Source: Rusavskia elegans (Eukaryota > Ascomycota > Lecanoromycetes > Teloschistales > Teloschistaceae). Taken from it: a stretch of DNA of 64,000 nucleotides. Position 1 is the first letter of the stretch; the number at the start of each line of letters is the position of its first letter. Location of the stretch: positions 434,001 through 498,000 of the forward strand of contig SAUG01000058.1 in assembly GCA_011316305.1 (NCBI GenBank). The letters run 5' to 3'. Below the pieces are notes generated by a model. The model did not search any database. It saw only the letters and a list, made by a program, of their open reading frames with translations, and was not told the origin of the DNA. This document shows, piece by piece, positions 1 through 14,200 of the stretch. Position numbers and translations under genes: made by a program.

Positions 1-643
1 ACTATATCATTTTTTTTTATAGATAGATTGACCGAGCGATAGATTTAATCGTTAGAGTATTATCTAAAGATATATATTTATAAAAAATAGAAAAACTAAA
101 TTAAAATCTCTATTTTTAACGAAATTCGTCTATAATAATAGCGAATATAATATTAAAAGATAGTCTCTTTTAAATATATTATAGGCTATAATCTAGATAT
201 ATTTTTCGAAGACGTTAAAAATAACGCTGTAGAAAAGAAAATAGTAAATACGAAAGTACTAGTAGTAAAAGAAAAAGTTATAAAACTATAAAAGATATAC
301 GAATCGAAATATACGAATTAGAAAAATATTTAGAAAAATTAAACTAAAAACTATAATAAATAATATTAACTAATAGAATATATAATTAGTAATTTAATAC
401 TATTATCTATAAAAAATCTAAAATTTAAATAATCGAAAAAGATTACTTCTAAATTTATAGATTTATATCGGATTTCGAAATATATAAATCTTTAAATTTA
501 CAAGCTATTTTTTCTAATTAGATTAAAAATCTATAATATCTTTTATATATCTTTATTAAAAAAGTTCTATTACTATTAATATAGCGAATTACTAAAATAT
601 CTATAATCGGAATTTATTAATAATAGATAAAAATAGAAAGTAG
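1..643 (+). other. Flank left of the large TIR region, unassigned
   Basis: Heavily RIP-mutated sequence with no recognisable gene. Plus-strand frames around 200-420 read as lysine- and glutamate-rich coding-like sequence after allowing RIP stops, so this may be the remains of an older element into which the neighbouring large element inserted. No family can be assigned. Confidence 0.3.
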
Positions 644-659
644 ATATATCAGCAAAAGT
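644..659 (+). repeat. Left terminal inverted repeat of the large element
   Basis: Sixteen bases identical to the reverse complement of 19,111-19,126. The match stops immediately inside. The adjoining 660-690 segment retains unmutated C/G content. Confidence 0.55.
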
Positions 660-707
660 GCAAGCGGTATATTACAGGGATTTAATATTAGTCCGTTCAA
701 AGCGTTT

Positions 708-737
708 ATAAGCTACTATAAGCTACTATAAGCTTCT
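708..737. repeat. Three 10-base tandem repeats near the left TIR
   Basis: The unit ATAAGCTACT occurs twice and then as ATAAGCTTCT. Subterminal short repeats are common transposase-binding sites in DNA transposons. A loosely related TATAAGCGCT motif lies near the right end, around 19,020. Confidence 0.5.
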
Positions 738-769
738 TTAAATGGTTTAGATATTAGTACGAGCAAATT

Positions 770-3700
770 TATAATAAAATAGAAAGTTTTCTAATTTATC
801 TTCCTATTTTAATTTATTAACTTATTATTTCTAAATTATCTTCCTAATTTAATTTATCTTTGTCTTTTTATTACCTTATTATATTCTATCTCGTTTATTC
901 TAAAACGTAAGAATACGGCTAATTCTATATTCGCTTTTTTAAAATCTATAATAAGATCTAGAACTAATATATATCTTTATATTATTAACCTCCGAATTTA
1001 TAAAGACGAAATTAAATAGCTTTTGTTTATTAATTTGGTTTTGGTTTTGGTACCCGGTGAACCAGTGGTTCGGTAAGCAAATCAAGCGTTGGTATACCAG
1101 CATTAAATATACGGTAGCAGAACTTATATCTAAGTTTAGTTAACGTAAATAACAGTTCTTTCTATAGAATTTTAATTTAAATTTACTTAGTAATATAATA
1201 TATCCTTCTACCGATAATTTAACTAATGTAGAAATTTTTATAGATAAATATACCTCGCAGGTATCGCTTCTTCTTCTTTTACTAGCAATATAAGCCCTGT
1301 AATACCTAAAAGCCCTTACGTACGTATATATTCCCGCTAACAGCTATAGCTGTAAGCTAAACCAGACGGTAGCACCTATATCCGTAATAACCATATCTAC
1401 CCGCGCGGTCGTCGACTATCTCGTTATAGCTAGAGTAACCTATTTTAACTTCGATAAAAATAGCCTCCTTACCGCCTTTAAAACGCGCTATCCGACCTCC
1501 CTACCCCCTTTTAGCCTAATCGACCGGGTAAAGCCTCTAGCCGTAGTAGCTAGCGTACTACCTGGCAACCTTCTTAAAGCTAGGTAGGTTAAAGAGTACC
1601 TCGATAGCTTAGCGGAGTATTTAAGTACGGGTTATACGATAAGTATAGCCGAAGCGATAGACGTAGATAATTACTTCGCAGTATAGCAGGTAGATATAGC
1701 GGAAATATTGGAAGCTGATAATTATATATAACGTCGAGGAAGGACGCTGTAAACCTTGCCTGACGAACTATACACCTTCGACTGTGAAAATTTCTTTATA
1801 CGTGAAATACAACAATCGTTGCCGTATATAACGTTGATGAAACATATATATATGTATGAAAACTCAATATAATCCCAGACAGAAGCCCTCCAGGGGGGTT
1901 AAATAGCTTTTATAGATATCTACCGATACGTATTCTAACGTATTCTCTAAACTAGAATAATTTACTCCATTTTATATTAATAATATTTAAACTACTATAT
2001 TTACTAACGCTATAAAAAATCCGAAAGTATTAATAATTAAAATAGAAAAGGAAAATAGTAGAAGTATAGATTTCCTACTAGATTCCGTACTATTACCTAT
2101 CGCTTTAAAAGGAACGATATTAGTATTTCTAATATATTTAATAAATCTATCTTTAGCTTCTATAGGATTTTCTTTTAAAATTATAACTATATTCGCTAAA
2201 TAATAGCTTCTAGATCCCGATTTCGAAAAATAATAGACTTATAATCTTTTATATTTAATATAAAAAACGAATAAACTTCCTTCTATTTATAGAATCCTGG
2301 CGTCCGAGTATATCCGTTTTAAAAATATTTATTAAATCTAGATAGAGGATATAGAAGTCTTTATAATAAACGACTACTAGAATTTCGATATAAATATAAA
2401 ATTAATTTATATTAAAATTAATAGATATCTTTAAAATATATTAATAAAGATATACTACGCCGGCTAGAAGACTTTTATAATTAAATTTAGATCTAATACT
2501 AATTCTGCCCTTGGCTACTATATTATTTTTTACTAACCGATCTAATAGATATTATCCCGAATACTACTATCTTTCTGCTATCTCTACTTTAATAGCTTTA
2601 CTTTCTATAGTTTTTAATCTAATAGCTTCCTTCTCTTTTCTATTTTCTCTTTTATAGCCTTTAACCCTTTCGATAATAGTTAGCCTATAGACTAACTTCT
2701 CGATCTTATTAGAAAGTACTCTAGTAGTAGGTTAGAAATATAGTTATTCTATATCAAAGGAAAACGAAAAGCTATTATATATAAAAAAAGCTAGAATAAA
2801 CCCGTCTATAGTAGTAACGGCGTCTAGAAAAAGAGTATAAAGTAATTTCGGTAGAAGAAGATAAAGTAATATTAATAGAAGAGATTAAGATATTCTCGGG
2901 AAAAAAAGAGACGCTAGTAGCCGAAGCTATATAATCCGAAAATAAAAATCTAGATATTAGTAAAATATATATATTACTTTTCTACTAGAAATAAATAATC
3001 GTATTATTAATTTATTATAGCTTTATATCGATATTTAATACTAGCCTTTATAAATAAATACTTAGAAATCGAGTCTTTTTTTATCGTTTCTATAAACTAG
3101 TAGTCCTTTCGCCGGATAATCAATCTTTAAGTAAAACGGATTATATTATATAAGTATTTAAACTAAAATTGAAATTCTATTAGAATTAATTTTACGTAGT
3201 CTATATCCTTTATATATAGACTAGAGAAAGGAAGTTAGAAGAGATTTTAGGAAACGTTCTAAAATATAGTAAATTAAAAATTAATCGATAAATTTTCTAA
3301 AGATATTACTAATTCTACCGATATATAAATAGCTATAGCTATCGCAGTACTTATATTTAACTATTTTTTTAAAGTAATTTAGTAGAAAATCATAGCTAGT
3401 CGAACGCTACTAAAAGGCTATAAAGAAAATAGATACTATAAAAAAGATGGAAATAATATTTATACTAACTACTTTACTTTTATAATTTACCTTTATTACT
3501 TTTCTATCAAAGCTTTTAAAATAGTATCTAAATATAGATTAGACCTAGTTATTATTAAGAAAAGCCTCTTCGATAATTAGAAAATAGAATAGCTAAAGAT
3601 AGTAGATCCGATAATATTAGAATATCGGTTAATTATTTACTACGCTAACTATAATTTTAAAAAAATAAATTTAATAGACGAAGAAATCGAAGAAATCTAT

Positions 3701-5350
3701 TATATATTTCTCAGATTTACTATATTAAAAGAGTTATTATAAACTAAAATTTCTAAAGCAAACTAGTATTTTAAAGATAGATTTAAATAGAGCTAAAATA
3801 AATATATTCTCTTAACTATACTAGAATCGTTATTTATTTATAATCTAAAACTTTACTATAAAGAAAATATAGACGTAGAATCGATATATTTCTATACTAT
3901 ATCTAATATAGATTATTATCTATTATTATAGACAAATTTTAGTATATTAATAGATTTAATACCGGTATTTAGGCTATTATATATTATATATCCTTACTAT
4001 ACTATAAAACCCTGCCGTTCTTTTCTAGTATTTTAGGGATTTCTATCGAAATCTCTTTAATTAATTTATAGAGACCCTTAATAGCTTAAAAGGACTATAT
4101 AGTAGAAGAATAAAATAAAAATAACTATATATTAGATCTTTATAGTATATATTTAGACGATTCACGTATCTTTATAAAGCGGTTAAAAAAGGTAAATAGG
4201 AAAATACTAAAAAAAAGAAAATAAAAATTCGAAGCTTTTTATACTAAATTTAGGATCTAGTTCGCTAATTTTATTATTCGATAAACGGATTATTTCTATT
4301 AAATAAAACTACGGATTTTAAATCTCGATTAACCTACCTTTAAATAAGTCCGCGTCGAATTCTAGAATAGTATCGCGAATTTATAGAATATTTTCTAAAT
4401 TTTTAGAAAATAGAATTAGAGGTAGATCTAATACGCCGATAGAAGAAATAGATATAGTTTAATAAAAATAGCAGACCGATACTATTCCGGATAATTATAA
4501 CTTTCCTTTAATTAATACCGTTACCTATTAAATATAATTACTAGCTTCTATTCTATATTTAAAAGAATACTAGAATAGAAATAATATAAACGAAAAAAGA
4601 TTTTTTACCGATACCTCTTTTTAAAATTATATAGACGATTATACTACTTTCTAGAAGTAATCGCTATTATATATAGCGTTAAACGGATTTCTAATTTAAA
4701 TTACCGAAATTTAATAATCTAGTAATAATCTAGCGATAATATAACAGTAATTATTAGAAAAGCGTAGTAGTTAGCGACTAAAGTATTTATTTTTTTAATC
4801 TAGCTTTCTATTATAGTAATAGCGGTTTTAGTATATTTACCTCTATAATAGTCTTTTTTTTCTATTTATTTCTTACGTTATTCTTTATATTATAATAGAT
4901 AAATTAGAAATATTAACTATAGTTATAGGATATTAGTAAATATATATCTAAAAGGTCGGCGGCTATCTACTATAGTAATATAAAAGAAGCTAATCGATTA
5001 ATACTACGTATAAATTTTAAAAATAATAAAGAAAATATAGAGTATAAAGAATACTATATCTTCTAAACAATTTCTAATACGCTAGATACTGGTATAATAT
5101 TAATATAAATATCGATCGTAGTATTTATAAAAACCTCAAGTAAATCTATAGATATAAAATAAATTTAGAAACGAATTTACCGTATTAATTAGATAAAGTA
5201 AATAGAAGTTAACGCCGATAGAATTAATAGTAGTTATAATAAAGGATTTAGTATTAAACTAAAAAGATATATAAAAACTATTTATTTAAAAGATATTTTT
5301 AGTAAAAAATAATATAGTAAAAAAAAGCGTATAGATAATTTAATATAGCG
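770..5350 (+). pseudogene. Tandem paralogous coding unit A, decayed, unknown protein
   Basis: A RIP-broken coding remnant that aligns along its length with 7,690-11,290 once the retroposon at 1,027-1,898 is removed, leaving about 3.6 kb in both. Reading through RIP stops, stretches such as 3,290-4,020 and 4,090-4,400 give a continuous plus-strand protein-like frame. It is rich in Tyr, Ile, Lys and restored Trp, and contains segments such as YAGWKTFIIKF near 2,460. Conservation between the two units at protein-like positions supports a formerly functional gene. I do not recognise a family. The spacing implies a duplicated gene, or a repeated module of one very large protein. Confidence 0.5.
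1027..1898 (-). mobile_element. Retroposon X copy 1, nearly full length, low RIP
   Basis: An 872-base insertion flanked by a 15-base direct repeat (TTAAATAGCTTTTGT at 1,012; TTAAATAGCTTTTAT at 1,899), one RIP-type difference apart. Unit B has the uninterrupted site around 7,879-7,898, which confirms insertion. On the minus strand the element starts with a C-rich segment (CCCCCCTGGAGGGC) and ends with CCAAAACCAAAACCAAA. A long TSD and a simple-sequence 3' tail are typical of target-primed reverse transcription. It is clearly more GC-rich than its host and has no open frame of 60 codons or more. The other copies are decayed: 26,985-27,950, about 29,450-32,345, and 5'-truncated pieces at 26,412 and 28,378. 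It has no tRNA-like head. It could be a SINE-like or a 5'-truncated LINE derivative. Confidence 0.65.
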
Positions 5351-7689
5351 TTAAATTAATAATAAATTATAATGAAATTATATACGTATATCAGTAATTT
5401 AAATACTAGTAAAACTATAATAATATAATTTTATCGATATCAACCTACGATACCGTTATATATATAATATATAAAAATAATCTAAAAATTATAAAACTAG
5501 AAATTAATTACTATATACGAATTCTAGTATTTCGTTCGTATACCTACTAATAATATTCCTATTTTTATTTATGAAACTCTACGACCGTAGTACTATACCA
5601 GATATAAACTCCGCTATAAATTCCGTTAATACGATTTTAATACTAATATATATATAATATATATATTAAAAATACCGTATAGTCTAGAAGTTATATCTTC
5701 TACCGTTAAATTAAAAAGTATATAATTCGAATTTTCCTAAAATCTATATATTTTCGTAATAATTTCCGTCGGCGAATAATAAAGAAAAGGCCGATATTCC
5801 GAGTTTCGGTATTATAATAGAATAGGATTAAATTTGATTATAGATCTATATATTATAATATAGTTACTTATATTATATAAATAACCTGAATTAATACGAT
5901 AGTTCGAATAGAATAAACGATAAATTATTTTTTTATTAAATAGAAGCCTAATATAATAATACGCTAAACTATAGAATTATAGAAAAGGTTTACTACTAAA
6001 AGGTTATTATATATAATATTGGATATATTAGTATTTAGCGTTAATAAAAAGAAAGGTTTTTTATTTATAGGAACGTCTATAGCGAATTTTTAATATACTA
6101 TTTTAAAAAGTAGCGGCGGAATTACGTAATAATTATTTTAGTAAAGACCGCTTCTAATCTAAAAGTTCTATAAAAAGATAGTTAATTATTATAATTAATT
6201 TAAAAGCGGGTTATCGGGGCGAATATAGTAGAAATAAAATCTAAAGGTATTATAATAGTAGTAGTAATATTCGTTCTAGCGAGAATCAAGATTAGGATAT
6301 ATCTATAAACGTTAGTTATTATATATTAGAAAAGAAGATAATAATTTATAGATCTATTTAAATTATAGTCTAGAATATTTTTAATATTAAAACTATATTT
6401 CTTCGCGTAAAAGCGGAGTTAAAAAACTAATATAGTCTCGATACCGAGAACGTCCGGGATTAGAATAGCGTCTATAGAAGGAACCTCGAATAGAGATTTC
6501 TTCTAAAAAATTAAAGATAAAGGTTATAAATATAATTTTTATAAAAATATTTAGTTAATTTTTATAGCCGTTATTCTAATCCTGTCCGCTTCCGGGATAT
6601 AGAAAGTTATAGGTTAGTATTTCTACTAGTAAAAAAGTCTCTATTCCGGAATAGACCGATAAAGCTATATAGATATTTATTATTTATTATCGGTTAGATT
6701 AATAAAAGATTTTAAATTTTAGTAAAAAATTTTATACTTTTCTTAAATAGCTCGCCTAATTAAAAATTATAATTATAAAACTAGTACTAAATTGTTAAAG
6801 TAAAAAGATTCTTTAAAAAAGTTTAATATTATCGGCCGGACTATTTTTTAGCTAATTAGCCAGCTATAGAGCCGTATATAAATTTAAACTACTAAAATCT
6901 TCGACCGAAAATCGTTTTTTTTAATATTATATATACTATCTAATAAAAGACTTTATATTTCTAGATTAACTTTATTTTTCTATATCTATTTTATCCGGTA
7001 AAATCTATAACAAAATTATAGTACTACTAGAAAACTAATAAATATAGGCTTTATTGCTAGAAATCTATTATATAATACTTTTTCCTTGCGTTTCGATTTA
7101 ATTCGGTTAAGTCGGTAGTATCTATTATATCCTTCTTCGACGCGTTTTCTAAATTATTTTCTCTAACTAATATATAACGCCGCTTCTAATATCGAATATC
7201 TAGCCGTCTAGAAATTAATAATAGGATATATTAGGCGACTCGTTTATTTAATACCGTATAGGGAATAGATTATATATATTATATATTAAGTCGCGGATAA
7301 AATAACGTAATAGACGATTATTAAAAGTTTTATATAAATAAATTTAGACGCTAGAGTTAAAATATTATATAAATAACTTGAAGGTAAGTAGTTATAAATC
7401 GCGTTCGTAGAAAGGCCTATAAAAAATACTATAAAGTAGATAATCTATTATAAAAAGACTAAAATAGATAGTATTCGAAGTTCGCGTTCGATATATTATA
7501 CGGAATTCCTATCGGTATTATAAACGCGAATCTATAATAACGATTAGATTTACTAATATCCTTTTATCTATAGTAATAAATAAAGGTATTATATTTAACT
7601 TTTATTTTAATTTTAATTTATTCTAATTTCTAATTTATATTTCTATTATAAATCTCTTACGTTTAAAATTACTATATAAATAATTATAC
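5351..7689 (+). other. Spacer between the paralogous units, coding-like
   Basis: About 2.3 kb of RIP-mutated sequence with no copy following unit B. Some GC-richer patches (about 6,400-6,620) look like coding remnants on the + strand, but I see no diagnostic motif. It may be the 3' part of the unit A gene. Confidence 0.3.
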
Positions 7690-10600
7690 TAGTATATTTC
7701 TAAAGGCCTTCGATCCGAGTTTATTTAATCCGACTAAAAAGCAAACTAAATAAACTAAAAAATAGATTTAATATAGATTTAATCTCGATAATAAAGTTTA
7801 GAATAATATTAAGTCTACTATCGTCGAATCATTCTAGAAATATCCTTATATTATTAACTTTCGCCTCTATAAAAATAAAGTAAAAAAGTTTTTCTAAATA
7901 TTTATTAATATATATCCTTATATATTCTCCGATCTAAAAAGATTTACCTCTTTATAGTTTAATAATAATCGAATAACCGTATTTATTTACGTAGTTAGAA
8001 GTACTAAAAAATCTAAAATTAAAATAAAAAAGAAAAATAGTTAGAATATATCTTTTCTATTTAATTCTATACTATCTTTTTCTATTTTAATAAAAATAAT
8101 ATTAGCGTTATCGATATATTCGATAACTCCGACTATATTTCCTTTATATTTTTCTTTTAAAGCTATTACTATATATACTAAAAAAATACCTTTAGCTACC
8201 GACTATAATAGACAATATAATTATAATCTTCTATATTTAGTTTAAGAAATAAATAATCTACTTTCTATTTATAGGATTATAGTATCTAAATATATCCGTT
8301 TCGGGTATACTCGTTAACTTTAGATAGAAGATTTAGAAATTTTCCTAGAAAACGTCTACTAGAGCTTCGGTATAGATAGATAGTTAGTTTATATTAAAGT
8401 CGATAGATATTTTAGAGATATTATTATATAGAGATATTTCGCCGGCTAGAAAACTATATCTATTAAATTTGAACCTAGTATTAATCCTGCCTTTTATAAC
8501 TATATTACTTTTTATTAATTTATTTAATTAAAATCGTCTATCCGAATATTAACGTTTCTTTACTATCTTCCTTTTAATAGCTTCCCTTTTAATAATCTTT
8601 TCTCTAATAACCTTTCTTCTAGTAGTTTTCCTTCTAGTAGCTCCCCTCTTTATAGTCTCTAAACCTTTTAATAATTAGCCTATAGACGAACTTTTCGTTT
8701 ACGCTAGAAACTACTCTAGTAACGGTTTATAAATACAGTCGTTCTATTCCGGTATTAAATAAAGAGCTATTATATAGTAATAAAGCTAAAATAGAGTTTC
8801 CTACGGTAGTAATAATATTTTAAATAGAAGGTAGTAGGCTTTCTAAAAAAGAAGATTAAATAATATTAGAAGGAGTATATAAGATATTATCGGAAAAAAA
8901 AAATTCCGATAACTAAAATTATAAAATCTAATTACGATAATATAGATATTAGTAAAATATATATATTACCTTTCTATTAAAAGCGAGCTACCTTATTATT
9001 AATTTATTATAGCTTCGTATCGACGTTTAATACTAGCCTCTATAAATAAATATCTAGAAATCGAATTTTATTCTATTATTTCTATAAACTAGTAGACCTA
9101 TTACCGGATAATCTATCTTTAAAGATAGTAGACTAGGTTATTTAAATATCTGGATTTAGATTTTAGCTCCGTTAGAATTAATTTTTTATGGTCTTTATCC
9201 TTTTTATATAGATTAGAAAAAGGAAACTAGAAGAGATTTTAACTAATATTTTAGAATTTAGTAAAATATAATTTAATTACTTTATTAATTTTCTAAAATA
9301 TTTACTATATCTACCGATATATAAATAGCTATAGCCCTCGCGGTACTCGTATTTAACCATTACTTTAAAGTTATTTAATAGAAAATCTTAGCCAATCGAG
9401 TACTACTAAAAGGTTTTGAAAGTAAAATATACTATAAAAAAATAGAACTAGCGTTTATACCGACGCTCCTATCTTTATAATTTCCTTTACTATCTTTTTA
9501 CCGAAGCTTTTATAATAGTTTCTAAATATAGACCGAGCCTAATAGTTATTAAAAAAGGCCTAATCGGTAATTAGAAAAAGAAATAACGAAAAATAGTAGA
9601 TCTAGAAATATTAGAATACGAGCTAATTATCTACTATTTTAACTATAATTTTAGAAGTATAAATTTAATAAAAAAGGCGATTGAAGAACTTTATTACGCC
9701 TATAAAGATTTTACTATACCGGAACCGCTATTTACTAATAAAATTTCCGAAATAGACTAAAATTATATAGGTTAAACTAAAATAGACTAAAGTAAATATA
9801 CTTTTCTAACTATAGTAGAATCGTTTTATATTTGTATTAATAGCCCTATTAGTTTCTACTATTTATTTTAAATCTAGTTTTTATTTCGAAAGGAATAGTA
9901 GATATAGAATCGATATATTTCTATATTAAATTTAGTATAGATCGTTATAAACGAATTTTAATATACTAAAGGGCTAAATATTAGTATTTAAAGTATTTTA
10001 TATTATATATATATACTGTATAGCAGGACTCTGCCGTACTTTATTAGCTTTTTAAAAACCCCTATCGAAATTTTACCGAACGACCTAGCGGAACCTCTTA
10101 TAACTTTAAAAGACTATACTATAGATAGATATAATAAAAATAATTCAATAGGAAACTCTTATAGTATATATTTAGGCGATCTAATAAAGTTTACGAAACG
10201 GTTTAAAAAGATAAATAAAAAAATACTAAAAAAAAAGAAAGAAAATTTCTAAATCTTCTATAATAAATTTAGAACCCGATTTACTAACTTTATTATCCGA
10301 TAAATAGCCGATTTCTATTAGATAGAACTATAGATCTTATCCTTCGAATTATCTATCTTTAAACGGACCTATATTAACTTCTCGGAATAGTATCGCGAGC
10401 TAATAGAATATCTTTTAAATTTATAGAAAATAGAGTTAGAAATAGATCTAAAATATCGATAATAGAAATAGAAATAGTTTACTAAAAATAAACGGACCAG
10501 TATATTTCCGGATAAATATAACTTTATTTTAATTAATACTACTACCCGTTAGATATAACTATTAGCTTCTATTCTATATCTAACGGAATTCTAGAATAGA

Positions 10601-11290
10601 AATAATATAGATAGAAAAAGATTTCTTATAGCTATTTTTTTTAAGAGTATATATACGATCGTATCGCTTTTAAAAGAAAATCGTTATTATATATAACGTT
10701 AAACGGTTCTCTAGCTTAATTACCGAAGTTTAATTATCTAATAGATATCGTTATAAAGACGTAGTAGGTAGAGACTAAAGTATTCGTTTTTTTAAACTAG
10801 TTTCCTATCGTAGTAATAGCGGCTTTAGTACGTTTATCTTTATAGTAACTTTTTCTCTTTATTTCCTTTTTATATTATTCATTATATTATACTAGATAAA
10901 TTAGATATACTAACTATAGTTATAGTATATTAATAAATTTATATCTATAATATCGGCGGCTATTTACTATAGTAATATAGTAGAAGCGGATTAATTAATA
11001 TTCTATATAAATTTCGAAAATAATAGTAAAAATATAGAAAGCTAGGATTACTAAATCTTCTGTACTATTTCCTATACGCTAGATATTAGTATAATATTAA
11101 TATAGATATCGATTATAATACTTATAGAACTATAGGGTAAACCGACGGATATTAAATAAATCTAAAAAAAATACTACCGCGTAGACTAAAAGAAGTAAAT
11201 TATAGTTTATAAAATCAACTATACTAATTAAATAAATGGTATCCTAGTAGAGAATATAATATTAAATCGGGGAAATAAATAGTCGATATT
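7690..11290 (+). pseudogene. Tandem paralogous coding unit B, decayed, unknown protein
   Basis: Diverged duplicate of 770-5,350 on the same strand. Clear correspondences include 8,925-9,120 with 2,930-3,120, and 9,300-9,720 with 3,310-3,730. Frames read through RIP stops give similar protein-like strings, for example LLKGFESKIYYKK near 9,395 against LLKGYKENRYYKK near 3,405. Unlike unit A it lacks the retroposon, so it preserves the empty site. Function unknown. Conservation above the noise despite RIP indicates old coding sequence. Confidence 0.5.
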
Positions 11291-14200
11291 TATATAAAGT
11301 ACGATTTCGGTAAAAAGAAATATAGTTATAAGAAATAACGACGATAATATAGAAAAAATCGAATCTATATAATATGATATAGCTATAGCTATTGAAAGCT
11401 ATATATTACTTTCGAGCTAATTAATATATAAAATATTTAACTATAATAATTATAGTTTACTAGCTAGAATAAATTATTAATCATAATATCTTATTTAACT
11501 TTTAAATATTATTCGCTAGCTAGAATAATCTATTATATTTAATAAATTATCTATATAATATATTAATTTAACAGCTTTTTTAAAATTCTTTTCTAGTATA
11601 TTAATTTATTAAATAAAATAACATAGTAAATTTAAAATAAGGTAGTTATCTACAGCCGATTTAATAAAATAATTATACTATTATTATATTGATTTTTACC
11701 TCCGAGTAAAATATAAAGAGTATAATTTTCTATATTATAAAAGTTCTCTTTATTTAAAAGTATTTTAAATCTTTAATTTAAATATTATATTATCTATAGT
11801 AGGAGTCTATATCTGCGGTACGTAGGTACGGTTAAGTATTTACTATAGCTATTAATAGGTCTCTAATTCTTTTATCAATATATCCAGCGAAAGCTTTTCT
11901 ATATAGACTTCGCGGTCTAAATCGCTATCTAATCTACTTCTAAATATAGTTCTACCGCGAAAATCTCGGCCTATTCTATTTCTAAATATAGCTTCGCCGC
12001 GGAGATTTCAGTTTAATCTACTTCTAAATACTATTCTGCCGCCGATATTTCTAGTTCAAACCGCCGAATAGATAGAAAAAGATATTAAAGAATTATATAA
12101 TCGGGTCCGCGCGCTAGAAAATATTATAATATTATTATAGAAGATTTTTATTAAATTATATAAATATACCAAAATTACTAATAAAAGAACGAGTTTTATC
12201 TATTATATAGATATTTAATAAGCTTTCGAAAGTTATTAGAAACGATATCTACTATATAGTAGTTAGTTAAAACCGTAGATCTTATAGATAAAATAGATTT
12301 ATTTAGGACTATAATAAATACGAAACGGTATCCGTTTTAACTATAGAAATAATAATAATATCGGTATCTATATTATTTAGCTCTTTAAAATTAGTCGTTT
12401 TAGCGCCTAAAAAAACCTTTAGCGGCGATTTTTTAGTATATAAAATAATCGAAAGGTTATATATATATAAGTATAATTTATTTTATAATAAATATTTTAT
12501 TTTATAATATATAATTTATTCTATAGTATCGGAGAATAAATTTATACTAAATCCGAAAGGAATATTTATCTAGAATATATTAGAATTTCGCTAGTTTAAA
12601 AGCTTTATTTATCTTTCGACCTTTATTTTATCTATATCTAATAGTTTCTATACGCGTAATCCGGGATATTATAGACTCTAATATATATCTACGGCTACAA
12701 TATAAATAGTTACTCCGATTTAATACGTTATTTTATTATCTATCCCCGACAGCGAAACTATATATATAATAATATCCCTTTTCTATTCTATAATAAATTC
12801 TAGAAGCGAATCTATAAATTATATATATATTAAAATTAATTATATTCTATATCTAGATAGATTACTTTTATTTTTAATAGTACCTAACTTCGAAGCGTTT
12901 AACTAGGGCGATTTAATATAAAGAAGAACGACTAGAAGCCTAAAAGATCTACTAGCCGATTTAACGTCCTTTAATACCGATATAGACAGATTAGATACTA
13001 TATCTATAGATATAAAACTCTATAGTTAACTCTTTATAATATAAATCTATTACGTTATAAAGCAGTTTCTAAATAACCGAAAAATAAAGGTAGAATACTT
13101 AATAGCTATATCCTATCGAAAGGTATAGTTTCGATATCGTCGTTTCTAAAAACGAAGATATATAAAAAGATTATAGTAAAAGATACGGGTACGCCAGTAT
13201 AAAAAAATAGTTAAAATAATAATAGTTTTTATTTCTACGAGTTCGATTATTTATTAACGTTATTAGATAAAGAATCTATATACTAGCCCTTTAATAGCTT
13301 TATAGATTTTAATTTAGCTAAATAGTTTCTTATAGATAAAACTAGTAAAATATAAATTAACGTTTTTTTATAAAATAGAAGTACTAATTTTTACTCTAAA
13401 CGTCGTTTATATAAAACTATCGATAAATTTTCTCGGCTAATTAATAATATACTTTATAGTATCCCGGATAATAATTTTATAAAGATAAACCTCGATTTTT
13501 CTAGCGAAATCGACGGTATTTTAGATTTTTACTATACGATATACTATCGTAATACTCTAAACTATATCTAGTTTTTTTTTTAAATATCGACCGTTTAAAC
13601 CGAATTTAATCTATACCCCGATCTATATATTAAATTCTTAAAGCGAAAGAATTTATATAGAAATATCTATAGCGAATTAATCGTAGTTAATTTAAAATTA
13701 AATACTAGACGGCGGTACTATCGTATCGCTACTTCTAGTATCTAATAAAATAATTATAATATAGTATTATAGAGACCTATTACTTTAGCCGGTATACTTT
13801 ATTATCGAAAATCTAGATAATATAATTTATCGAAATTAAACGCGTTCTAGCCTTATACTACTCGGGCTAATACCAATAGTTAAAACCGGTACGAATATAT
13901 ATATAAACTAAATAATATATTGATAAATAGTAAACGAAATATTATTTAGATAAAAATATAAATGTATACTATATATATAATTTTACGTAGAATTATAATC
14001 TAGTAAATATTTGCTAGATTTTTATATTAGACCTTTTATACCAGTTTCTAATGGGCGTAATAATAATACTAATCGGCTAGATCTAGTTTATTCTAGTCGA
14101 TATTAATCTAAAAGTACGGAAATAAAAACGTAGAAGAAATCTTTATTATAGACAAGTACTAACCTATAATTAGATAACCCGTTTCCGGTAAATTTTTTCT

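Noticed and set aside
1027..1230. Terminal inverted repeat of a DNA transposon
   Set aside because: The same end occurs on opposite strands in different copies, which first suggested TIRs. Within the full-length copy only one end has it, and the flanking duplication is 15 bases, so a retroposon fits better.
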